64,000 nucleotides of DNA from Oscarella lobularis. Its lineage: Eukaryota; Porifera; Homoscleromorpha; Homosclerophorida; Oscarellidae. The position numbers and the translations under genes are program-made. Positions within the stretch are counted from its first letter, which is position 1. Every line of letters begins with the position of its first letter. Location: contig NC_089175.1 in the NCBI RefSeq assembly GCF_947507565.1, positions 6,375,733 to 6,439,732 on the forward strand. Direction: 5' to 3'. Positions 43,645 through 54,800 of this stretch are shown one piece after another. Under the pieces are notes generated by a model. It did not search any database. It had not been told where the DNA came from and saw only the letters and a program-made list of their open reading frames with translations.

Positions 43645-45231
43645 GGCATGACACTAAAGTTCACAGAGGGTCAAACAGTGGACAAATACGTAGACCAGTC
43701 GGGGGGAAAAGTTGAATCCGAATTTTTCTCATTGATTTTTCCTCCCGACGCAGTCGAGGGCAGTGCCGTTAAAGTTGGTTTCACGGTTTACGAGTATCAG
43801 TCGGAAGAGTCAGAAGGGGTTGAAGAAGACACGGACATAACAGATCTTCTGGTGCTACATCCGTGTGGCATAAATTTTGCAAAAAATGTTACAATCAAGA
43901 TGAGGTTGTTGTCATGTGTTGAAGATCAACGCGTTTTTCTTTTTTACAAGGGGCCAGACTCCATCGTAGTTTACAGCGACTACCTGAGTCTCAGTGACGA
44001 TCACGACTCCGACTCGTATACTGACACTTGTGTTGGAGTGATTCCGACTGAAGTACGTAGCGGAAGGCTCCAAACTTTGTTTCGCGGAACCGGGATGTCG
44101 GCTGTCCTTCACGATTCATATCTAGACATTACAACTAAGCATTTCTGCGGGTTCTTTGCGATGTTGTTTGGCTGCAGTGGCCACGACTATCGCGTGATAG
44201 CGATTGGTAATTGGAATATAGGTGATACTTTGATAAAGGATGCAGTAATTGACATTTATTTCACATCTGAAAAAAATTCTCCGCCTGAAATCGAAGAGCG
44301 CAAAAAACGATCTCCTTTGCTTATCGACAATTGTGTCAGAATCTATTTCAATGGCGCCGTTAGTATTGAAGTTCGAAATATTTTGTCTGGTTGGAAATTA
44401 GTTACGGAAACTCCTATACTCATGGACGAAAGAAGCATAAAGGAAGCAATGAAATGTTCATACCACGTTGAAAGCTTGATGCTAAAGAAGCCGCAAAATG
44501 AAGAAGCAGCTAACCTTCCACTGCCGCTTGAACTGCGTCTGACGGGCGGAGGAAACGACCGTCGTCTCTCATTGGCAGAACGTTCAGCATACCAAGTAGA
44601 GGCGAGAAAAAAATTAAAGCGGTTTGGGTGACAGTTTTTCTTTATGTAGACTCTGTGTTCAGCATCGTCACCAGGAGAAAGTGACGCTGTCAAACCAGTA
44701 AGATATAGCATATCGTTCAACGCCCCATTATTGGAGTGATATTTAATTCTTCATTTAAACAGGAAATTTCTCAAGCGATTGCTGCTGTTGATCAGCCGCC
44801 GATCAACGTAGCTGCACAACGCTCAGGGCCATCAATGGAGTCTCTGAGTCGTAGACAGGGTAAAAGATAAGTTTCATGAGACAGAATTTAGATTTCACAT
44901 TTTCATTTTGCATGCAGATGATGAGCTAAGCCGAATTCCAACGGGACAAGAAATTCTTTCTTTGTCAAAAGAAATTGTTGGCAAATGGAGATTTATTGCT
45001 AGGCGCCTTGACTTTGCGAACGGTGACATTACAGAAATTGCGGTAAACGAAAAAGGTGACGTTAGAGAACAAGCGTATCAGATGCTCACGAAGTGGAAGA
45101 AAAGGAATGGAAATGCGGCATCAGTCAAAGAGCTGTGCGAAGCCCTCGAAAAGGAAGATCTGAAAGCAGCTGCTCAAAAGGTATATGGCTACTCGTCGTC
45201 TCTGAATGACGAGGGCAGCATTAGTATTTAG
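43645..45231 (+). CDS. ZU5 and Death-domain protein, 5' end lost in gap
   Basis: Partial gene with exons to 44595 (from inside the gap), then 44650-44697, 44763-44859 and 44918-45231 (TAG). The first visible exon encodes a ZU5 domain (GGKVESEFFSLIFPPDAVEG, then LLVLHPCGINF) and continues into a UPA-like region with SWKL-like text near its end. I place its donor at CAA|gtagag (44596), because reading on to the TGA at 44631 leaves no intron of workable size. The last exon is a Death domain (LSLSKEIVGKWRFIARRL...VKELCEALEKED). ZU5-UPA-Death is the order seen in UNC5- and PIDD-like proteins. Whether a membrane segment or other module preceded it cannot be seen. It lies 1.5 kb or more downstream of the Roc/Death gene on the same strand. 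Confidence 0.8.
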
Positions 45232-45544
45232 TAATCAATATTTTTAATCAACTCTTTCGTATTAACCGCTATTGTGGTTGCTTCTTCGTTTTTTACCTAA
45301 ATTGTTCATTTGGATAAATCGTTGAGCTATCTCTGAGAGCAGAGACCATACAGGCCTTTGACTACGTACGTGGGCGCTCGCGGACGAGTTAAGCGTGTTA
45401 TGTTACGGTATATATGGTAGGTGCTGAGAAAACAAATGGTTGGAAGTGACCATGCCAACAAAATGAACTAGCCCGGTAATAACATATTAATGCATGCAAG
45501 TGTTTCATGGGTTAATTAAAAGACGGGTGAAAGTTGCCTTTAGT

Positions 45545-46570
45545 TTAAACGTCAATTCGCATTGAAGATGATGAATAGTTTGTCTGACTTGCCACTCTTG
45601 TCAGAAGCGGATCTTGTCCTTCTTCTGATGAGTAAATTTCGCTTATTCGACGCGGTCGTCCGCATTTGTAACAAATGCAAGCCCAAACGCTCACAACTGA
45701 TTTGAAAAAAGGCCGGGAAAGCAGCGTGAACACCAGCGGATTGCAAATAGCCACTGATGCAACGCAAATTAGGTCATAGTAAAGAAATTCGTAGTTAAAA
45801 AAATCGTCTTCAAGAAATACTGCAATTACCGTGCCGTATACGCACCAAAAAATGAAAGATCCAAATGCAATAACAATGAGCCGAATTTGTAGACCGGTGA
45901 CTGGAGCACCGGAACGGCTTCCTTGTCGTTTGATCATTACCAGAAGGACAATGTATACGACCACTGCTATGAATAGCAGACATAAAATAGCAAAGCCCGC
46001 TGGGGTGTCCGTCATTGGAAGGCACTTTGAAGAATCGAACGCGTTTTCATCAGTTGGGACATCTTGCACGACATATTGGACATAACAGTATCCTCCAATG
46101 GATACCCCTATCCATTCAAATACAACTATTGATATGATGCACATACGTGAGGAGTACTGTGAACAAGCAAAAGAAATCAGGAAGTAAAAAGCTATTGTTG
46201 CTGTAACAACTGAAGACATCGCGCCGCTTATCATCTGTAGACACGCCGACGGGACGCATAAGGCATCCACAACTGCTCTGTTGCTAAACACAGAGCACGG
46301 CCATGCTGTGAATAACAGGTAGAGTAGCATTTGAACGCCAAGTAAAAGGTCTGCCACTGCCAAATTGATAATCAGAATTGATGGAACGCTGTTCCTTTGA
46401 TCACTTCGACGGGTACAGCGCCACAGCAACACAGAAAGGTTGCCAACAAGAACTAGGATTGTGCAAATGAGCCAAAGGTAGTCAACGTCGTTTGTTCCTA
46501 TGAGCGACGGAAGTTTAAAAGGGTAGAAAGTTCCGTTTCCACACTGGATTTCGTCGCGTTGTTGGCCCAT
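45545..46570 (-). CDS. Class A (rhodopsin-like) GPCR, 341 aa, single exon
   Basis: Seven hydrophobic segments in one uninterrupted frame. TM1 has the GN pair (LVGNLSVLLW), TM2 has NLAVADLLLG, TM3 starts after a Cys (ALCVPSACLQMISGAMSS), a Cys in the second extracellular loop (SSKCLP) can pair with it, and TM7 has CNPLVFTLLS in place of NPxxY. DRY is not evident after TM3. The TM2 pattern recalls the relaxin/glycoprotein-hormone (LGR) receptors, but no leucine-rich ectodomain is attached. The in-frame GTG upstream is not a likely start, so I use the ATG at 46570. An upstream exon remains possible. The C-tail is Ser-rich and may be phosphorylated. It is convergent with the ZU5/Death gene (313 bp apart). 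Ligand unknown. Confidence 0.8.
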   Translation of the reverse strand: MGQQRDEIQCGNGTFYPFKLPSLIGTNDVDYLWLICTILVLVGNLSVLLWRCTRRSDQRNSVPSILIINLAVADLLLGVQMLLYLLFTAWPCSVFSNRAVVDALCVPSACLQMISGAMSSVVTATIAFYFLISFACSQYSSRMCIISIVVFEWIGVSIGGYCYVQYVVQDVPTDENAFDSSKCLPMTDTPAGFAILCLLFIAVVVYIVLLVMIKRQGSRSGAPVTGLQIRLIVIAFGSFIFWCVYGTVIAVFLEDDFFNYEFLYYDLICVASVAICNPLVFTLLSRPFFKSVVSVWACICYKCGRPRRISEIYSSEEGQDPLLTRVASQTNYSSSSMRIDV

Positions 46571-46689
46571 GGCTCTTTGGAATTGATATCGAGTCTCCCA
46601 CCAATATTTGCTCACATGATCTGTAGGTTATAGGCCTGCAAGTTGGCAAGAACGGCATCGATTTAAGACCAACAAATGCGCGGGCGATA

Positions 46690-47010
46690 AAGTCAGAGGG
46701 TCGATAACGCAAAAAGGAAAGACTCTGGATAGGGGACGCACGTTAGCAGTTCAGCTGCAAAGTCCCAGGGCAAAGTCCCATCATAGATCATAGATGTCTT
46801 CTATTACATCTATGGTCCCATTCCCGGTCGCTCCGGACGTAAGCACTCGGTTCACTTGCATTCACGACGTCGTTCCGCAGAGTTGCAGAGACGAGGAGCC
46901 CGTCCTGCCCGAAGAGAGAAGCAAGAGCGTACGTGAGGCGATCTCGTCTCTCCTTCTCATTTAGAAGGCAAAGAAGAACGATTTTCTCTTGTAGAAATAG
47001 CGTTGACAAT
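46690..47010 (-). repeat. Dispersed repeat R3, copy 1, with coding-like core
   Basis: Matches 57355-57612 almost exactly over 'gggacgcacgttagcagttc' and a 180-bp core. On the minus strand the core is open in both copies and reads LFLQEKIVLLCLLNEKERRD and onward, ending before a possible donor. An exon-like piece (RCYIGDTVILVISKLEVVSR) lies at 47088-47185. I do not recognise the family. It may be exon remnants of a gene copied with the repeat. Confidence 0.6.
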
Positions 47011-47652
47011 CGTGGATTCTGAAATCAAGAAAAGGCAGAAGCGAAGGTAGAGTTTTTGTGAATTGTGCGAACCTTTCAGATGCTTTCTTAGATTTGCCAA
47101 GCACTTCAGAAAGCCATCCTAAACGTGAAACCACTTCAAGTTTAGAAATGACCAGGATGACTGTGTCGCCGATATAGCATCGCAGCACCGCCAGTCAGAG
47201 TGACAATGACAGATAATCCTTCCTATCAGGTAGCTGGCATTCACTGAGTGGACAGCAGCAGCTAAACTTTCTATGTGACTTCGTTGACGTAGGATTTTTG
47301 TTTCTTTTCAGCGAGAGAACATATGGTATGTGCAGTCAATATAAGAAACGATAAGATTCACATCACAAGCACAATGATCAACTGGCACTTCCAGGTAAGC
47401 CGGATTCTTATTGGCAGACTGGGGCCGCGGGATCGTTCGTAGGGGCCGGATCCATCTCCTTCGCGTGGGAGCCCTCGGTGGGAGGTGCACTTGTGGGGGC
47501 TTGCATTCTCCTGCTTGACCAGAGAGATGCGTCAGATTACATCCTTCACTTGGGAGAACTCCCACTTCTACAGCTTGTACAACGGAGTGTGCAGGTCGTG
47601 CGAAGTACACGGTTTACGTAGCGTGCGTTGCGCCGACGCGTTCGACTGGCAC

Positions 47653-48589
47653 CACGGATACTAGAAGAAGGGGATTGGAAACGCTAGCGCGTTAGCGTAT
47701 GAACCATGCGCCAGATGCGTGCCACGGGCACGCCCACTCACTCACGGCCGTGTCACCTGCCAAGTAGGCTTTCTCTCTCTTAGAGGACGTCCTCCGGAAG
47801 ATCGACGATTGTTTAAACAGACAAGGGATTAAATAGAGTGCCTGTATCGTAGAGTTTTTTGCTCCCTCCAGCCTAGGCTTGCTAGAAAATCGACGATTAT
47901 GTCATAATATCTGCTCACTCCAACGTTGTCGTCGAACTGTCGCTCCCAGCTTCGCCGCTAGTGCAGGAATCGTGCGGCAACCACTAGAACGGTCAGTCAG
48001 GCATGCAACTGCGTGGTTTGCAACGATCGCTTGTCCTTCCGCTTTCCAATAGAGCCATTTTTCTCGCGTAACGTCGCGATACTTTGTCGAATTTTCACCG
48101 ATTTCAGCGGTAGCCAACAATGATATTTTTTGTCAATATGTAAACCTTATGCATTGTAGTGTGCAACTGAGCCAAAGTAACTATGCCTCGCAAAAGAACA
48201 AACCTTGCACGACGGCCCAAAAACTACGAGCGATATTGCGGCGGATAGACCACAACAGGCGCTTGGGATCGATCGAAGACCCTCGAAAAATGCTGTGAGA
48301 CGTTGCATTTTCAATATGTATCGCTAAACACAGTTCTTTAGGCTGAAGAAGTTTGACCAGACTCAAAGTTCGTCTGAATGTCCTCCGGAAGCAGACGAGT
48401 CATTGAAGAAATCGATCACCTTGCCCAGCGCCGAATGGTTGATTGTTGGCGGCAAGGATTCAGCCACGAAAAAAGACTTCAGAAAGCGCTTCGGTAGCGA
48501 CGATAGCTGACGTATCCGGGAATCAAGAAACACGTGACCGTGGCACGCATCTAACTCGCGTTTCCAATCCCCTTCTTCTAGTATCCGTG
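47653..48589. mobile_element. Long inverted repeat, possible MITE-like element
   Basis: A perfect 32-bp inverted repeat occurs at 47653-47684 and 48558-48589. A second inverted match (20 bp, one mismatch) lies just inside at 47713-47732 and 48533-48552. The roughly 800-bp interior has no gene I recognise. No target-site duplication could be identified with confidence. Confidence 0.45.
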
Positions 48590-48858
48590 CTGGCACTCTG
48601 CACTCAGTTCAAGCTGTACTCTCACTACGTCGCGTAGTAGTCGAGTCGTCTTCACTACGGTTAGTGCTTGCATGTCATTGACTGGTAGCGTTGCCGCCGC
48701 CACGGCTACTTTCACCGACTCGCTCCGAGTAGCTTCGCAAAAGGGTCTGGCTACCTAAGAAGACGCCATCACAGAGGTGATAACCGCCTTAGATCAATCC
48801 CGCCCTCAGACCACGCACTTTTTGTATGTAACTCAGACTGTGACCACGTCGGAAAGAA

Positions 48859-51800
48859 ATGAAGAGAAGACACCGTCTTTTTCTTGACGTGCTTCTCATT
48901 CTGCGACTGGTCTCGGAAATCTCGTCGGACTGTTCAATACCGAGCGATCCGTTTGCGGCAGCTACTGTGAAAGCTGCTAGGGCCGTGGCTCAGTCAGTTT
49001 GCTATGCAACTAATGGGTAAACGCTTCCTGTTCGTTTTTCGAAATGGTGTTCAAAATATCGCTAAATTAAGCTTGTTGCGCGTGACGTCATTCTCCTAAC
49101 GTGTTGCTCTTTCTAGTTGCTTCATTGACTGCACCAGCTGCGTACCTTTCGGCCAAACACAGTCGCCTACTGGCTTCGGTTCTTGTCTGGTTAGACGGAC
49201 AGGCACAACGCTGACGGATAACTAATAACGGCTGAGCTTTAGGTCTGCAACGGAAAATTAACATATTACAGCGGATCGTCTACTAGAATACCCTGTGACG
49301 ACGAAAACTTGTGCACGAGAGATGATCGCTGCGATTTCAGACGTTGCAGAGGAACTCCGTTTAGCTGCAAATCTTGTCAAACGTGCAACGGTGCAAGTTG
49401 CACCCTCAACTCAGGCCATTGTCTTATCAGCTCCACGTGTTATGCGAACTCGGACCGAAAGGGAGTTTCGGGAAATGACGGCTGCCAGGCAAGTGCAATC
49501 AATAAGCAAAATCCGGTTCACACGACTCTTGTATTGTGTTCTAGGAATGCAATGTGCTAAAGGATACCTCTGCTTGGTCAGACGTTTCTGGCGGCGCCTG
49601 CGACGACAACGATCTGTGCACGAAAGACGATCAGTGCAAAGACGGCAACTGCGTCGGTACGGCGTTCACTTGCAAGTCGTGCGAATCGTGCAACGGAAAT
49701 GGCTGCACCATCAATAGCGGTCACTGCGTCATCGACGACACGTGCCATACCAACAATCAGGTCAATCCTTCCGAGCAATGCCAGGTAAATCGAATGATTT
49801 GCGTTTGTTTGCTTTTCTTTTGCGAGCGCGCGTTTTCTCATAGGCGTGCAAGTCGTCTAGCACTAGTGTCCAGTGGACAGCGCTCACAGATCAAGTTTGT
49901 GACGACGGAGACGCCTGCACCTACAACGACAAGTGCACGAGCACTGGTATATGCCAAGGCGCGCTTCTGAACTGCAACCTTGTCTGTCAGACGTGCCAGG
50001 GCACTTCTGCATGTAAAGTCGCCGGTTGCATCACGTCGGACGGAACGTGCGGCTGCTCCATACCCAAGAACGGCGTCGACGTCTGCTACGACAATAACGA
50101 CGTCAATCCCGACAATCAGTGTCAGTATTGCAACATAGCAACGCCGACGGCGTGGACGAACTATCCGACGCAACCCTGTGACGATCAAATTGCGTGCACG
50201 CGAGACGACACGTGCAATGAAGGAACGTGCAGCGGAACCGATTTTAGCAGCGAGTGCGCCGTTCATACAGTGTCTACGAATCCCTGCGTGCAAAGCACGT
50301 ATTGCGACGGTTCGAACTGTCTTCCGGTCTACCACGATTCGAGTGAACAATGCTACTCGAACCAAGATGACTGCGACTATCCGGACTTGTTTTGCAGCGG
50401 CGACGAGGCGACGTGTCGCTACTGCGACGGCAGTGGCTCGTGCACCGATGTTCTAAACACGAAGAAGCCCACAACGGGAGTCGACATTACGAACGCTCTC
50501 GTGTCGGTTTTCTCCGCCCTGACGCCGTCTCAACTCCTCGCGCCCGTTCAAGGCGCAGACGGAAATCCGTACCTGATGTTGACGGATAGGCAAGCGATCA
50601 AAGTGAGGTTTCAAGGTTTCAAAGTGCCGTGCGACAAAGTTACAATCAATTGGCAACTAGTCGACACGGCAAACGGCGACGCCGTCGTCTATTCGTCGAC
50701 CGGCCAGATCAGCATTGCCAGTGACGTCGTTCACGACGTTACCGTCACCAGTCAGTTCACCCTGACGAACGGCGGCACGTACGTGATCAAAGCGACGGCG
50801 AGAAATGTGAGAGGAGCCGAGAGCTTGAAGAATTCCGACGAAATTCTCGTTGACGATACCAAGCCGACGATCGGTGTCGTCTATGACGGCAAGCAACCAC
50901 AAGCGAACCAGTATCTCGACATTGACTATCAGTCCGGTACTGGCAGCATAGCCATTCACTGGGATCCGAGCACAATTCAGGATTCGGAAAGTGGGATCGA
51001 TACTGATTCGTTTCGCATAGCCGTAGGCTTGACGGCCGGTGGCACCGACATCAACGACTACGTCGAATCGGCCAGTAAAGAAATCACAGGCCTAAGCCTG
51101 ACCCACAACACCAAATATTTTGCAACGCTTCGGGTGTACAATCGAGCGGGTCTCTTTCAAACTCAATCGTCGGATGGTGTCACCGTGGATACGACCGCTC
51201 CTCTGACGGGAACGCTTACCATTGTCAATAGTGCGTCTGAAACGTCGCAAATTGACTATTACACGTCGCCGAGTCGTCGCATTGTCGCCACCCTTCTGGG
51301 CTGCAGCGATGCGGAAAGTGGGATTCTGAAAATTACGTGGACGGCGTGCGCCACCAACGTCAATGACCCGAATGATTCGGCGTGCAACACGGACGGCTAT
51401 CAAACGTACGCTTGCTCTGATCCGGCAGATTGTCTCATAGACGTCACATTCCAGACGTCCGATCGAATTCTCCACAACGGAAACTTTCAATCAGGGTACC
51501 TCTATACGCTTAGTCTAATTATTCAAAACAGAGCTCTTCTAACGAGCACTATTGACTCAAATTCGGTCCTAGCGGACTATGACGACCCACTTGGCGGGAC
51601 CGTCTTCGACGGCTTGGTCTCCGACGCAGACTACCAGTTTCTTAATACTTCCGTCGATGCCAGGTGGTTTGGATTTAGCGATGATCAGAGCGGCTTGGAT
51701 TTCTGTCAATTGGCCGTCTACGAGGAATATCTCGAACCGACGAAACGGCTTCTGTCTGATTTCCGCAACGTGCCTCTTTCTGGTAATACGACCGTATCCA

Positions 51801-54800
51801 ATCTAGTCTTGAAGGCTGAAACGACGGTCTATGCGGTGGTTCGATGTTTCGACAAAGCCGGCTTCTACACGGACGTTGCTTCCGATGGAGTCTTCATCGA
51901 TCCGTATCACCCTACGGCAACGGAGATATTGGACATACGATACGAAGACAGCGTCAACGATGAGAACGTAGACAGAGACTATCAAGTGGAGCAGAGCGGC
52001 GTGAAATCCAAGTGGCGTGTGTTTCCGTCAGCAAGCGGACTGGCTTCGTGTAAATGGTCGCTCAGCTCCGCCAGTGACGACGATTCAAAACTAGGCGACG
52101 TCGTGCCCTGGCAATCTATTTCTCCCACGAGCACGACGAACACATACGATATTCAATTGACCGTCTTTGTGACGAACTACGCGGCTGTAAGCTGTACCAG
52201 TCGAGCCGGTTTATCTACCACTGTCTTCTCAGATGGAATCGCTGTGGATAACACCGATCCTATTGTCGGTGTTGTGTATGACTTGTGCCTCGATAGGTGC
52301 GGAATCTCAACAGACATTGCGTACTCTTCAAATGTCAGCGCTTTGCGATTTCGATGGGAGGGTTTCTACGACGCCGAAAGCGGGATCGAGTACTACGAAT
52401 GGAATTACGATCGCGACTGCAGCAAATCCTTTATATTGAGCAGCTTCGTCGACGTCGGCCTAGTCGATGAAGTCGTATCAGATCAGTCGCTCGATCACAA
52501 CGTCCTCTACTGCGTCACCGTCGCCGCCGTCAACGGAGCCGGTTTGAAGGCATCCAACTCGACGAACGGCGTGCTCATCGACGCGACGCCGCCCGCGAAG
52601 GTGATCGTTCGCGACGGCGCGAATCCTTCGACGGACATCGACTATCAGTCGTCCAATACGACGTTCTCCTTTACTTGGCCTCTTGTTACAGACTCTGAAT
52701 CTTATATCAGTCGCGTGGAAGTCGCTTTGGGCGCCGTTCCTAATGGAGAGGATGTCGTGTCGTTGACGGACATTAGCACGACGTCGACGTCGCATTCTTT
52801 TGAGAATCTCTCTCTCGGACAGAATCGAGTGTACTACGCAAAGGTTTGCGCGACCAACGGCGCACGAGTGACGACTTGCATGCATTCTGACGGCGTTCTC
52901 ATCGATGTGACTCCGCCGGCAAACGGCGTCGTGATTCACGGCACGGTTCAGCCGGGAATGACGTATCAGGCGACCGACGAGCAGATCGCCGCTCACTGGT
53001 ATGGATTCAAAGACTTGGAGAGTAGCGTCAAGTCTTTTGAATGGGCTATCGGAACCAGTCCAAGCCTCACTGATATTCTAAATTTTACATCCGTCGGCAG
53101 CAATGTTTCTTTCGAGGCTAAGTTACGTCTTGTAAATGGAGGAAAGTACTTTGTTTCGGTCATCGGCTACAATAACGCCGGGTTGCAAGTCGTTAGCGTG
53201 TCTAGCGGAGTTGTAGTCGACGTTACGGCCCCATCACCGGCTTCCGTTTCCATCAGACTTACGTGGCCCTCAGTTCCCACGGGAATAGTTGCGTCGTGGG
53301 AAGACTTCATTGACATTGAAAGCGACATATGGTATTATAAATGGGCTATCGGTACCGAGCGATGCGGCACTCAAACGCAGGCGTACGTCAACGTCGGCGG
53401 CAATACGTCGGCGTCGACTTACGACGTCGAGTTCGCTTCGGGTCTGAGCTACTACGCATCGGTCGTTGCAAGAAATCGAGCTGGCCTCTCTTCCAAGAGT
53501 TGCTCAGACGGCGTTTTGTACGACGATAGCCCGCCCGTTGCAGGAGAAGTTCGTGACGGAGATGGAATCGTTGACATTGACTATCAGTCTTTTGGAGATT
53601 CGTTTTCCATCAATTGGGTTCCGTTTGTAGAGATTCACAGCGAGTTAGACCAATGTTCTGTTGGTATTGGAAGCACAGACGGCGGCAGTGCAGACATTCA
53701 CGATTTCACTCCCGTTCTGCTGGAGGAAACTAGTTACCAATTTTCGTCACTTTCCCTGCAGCACGGGTTCGAGTACTACGGTCTCGTTCGCTGCAATAAT
53801 ACCAAAGGACTATCAGCTACTGTTTCGTCCGATGGAATGACTATTGATTTGACGCCTCCCATACCAGGCCAAGTTCGTACTCGTGCGTTCCAGGTTTTCG
53901 TTGACACCATCAACGTCACCTGGACCAGTTTTATTGACAATGAAAGTTCTATTGAAGCGTATTCTTGGTCGATTAGCAGCGGGCGAGCTTTGCAGCAAGA
54001 CGTCTTGAATTTCACCGACGTAAAGCTAAACACTTTAGGGTCAGCCGTGGGACTTACGTTGAAAGATAAGGAAACGTACTTTGTATCAGTTAGGGCGGTC
54101 AACTTTGCAGGATTGTCGTCTGTAAGCAGTTCGACTGGATTGCTTATTGACACGTCGCCTCCTTTGGCTGGTAGAATCTATGACGGAATGAACGGCGATG
54201 ATGTTGACTTCTGGTACAGTGACGTCGGCTTCTGGTCGCACTGGTCAGAATTCGTCGACGATGAAAGCGGCGTTGTCTCGTACCGGTGGCTGATTGGAAC
54301 GAACCTTGAAGGATGTCAAGTTCTCGTTGCGACTGAGGTTGCAGAGAATAGAACCGCTTTCTGTCAGTCGTGCCATTTCATTCCCGGGGTGCAATATTTT
54401 GTGACCGTTGAAGGCACGAACGGAGCTGGGTTGAAGAGCACCGCGTCTTCAGACGGTTTCGTTGTCGATTTGACAGCACCTGACTCGGGCACAGTAACCA
54501 GTTTGACATGGGCGTCCAATGACGTTTTGACGATCGACTGGTCCGGCGCGTCGGATCCAGATACTGGCATTTCGTCTTGCCTTGCAATTGCTCATAATTT
54601 GGCCGGCTGGGCGAAGCGTGTCCCGCTTACCCACTTTGACAAACAAACTCTGCAATTGAACGCCTCGTTGTGCTGCCAGAATGACAGTCTATTGACTGTT
54701 TATGTCACCTGCACGAGCAATTCGAATTTGACGTCGAAATCTCCATCAGCTGTCACTGATGCTACACCGCCTCACGCCGGACAAGTGTCCTTAGCGGGCT

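Noticed and set aside
43367-43715. Open frames running through X residues
   Set aside because: They cross the 200-N gap and have no real sequence inside.
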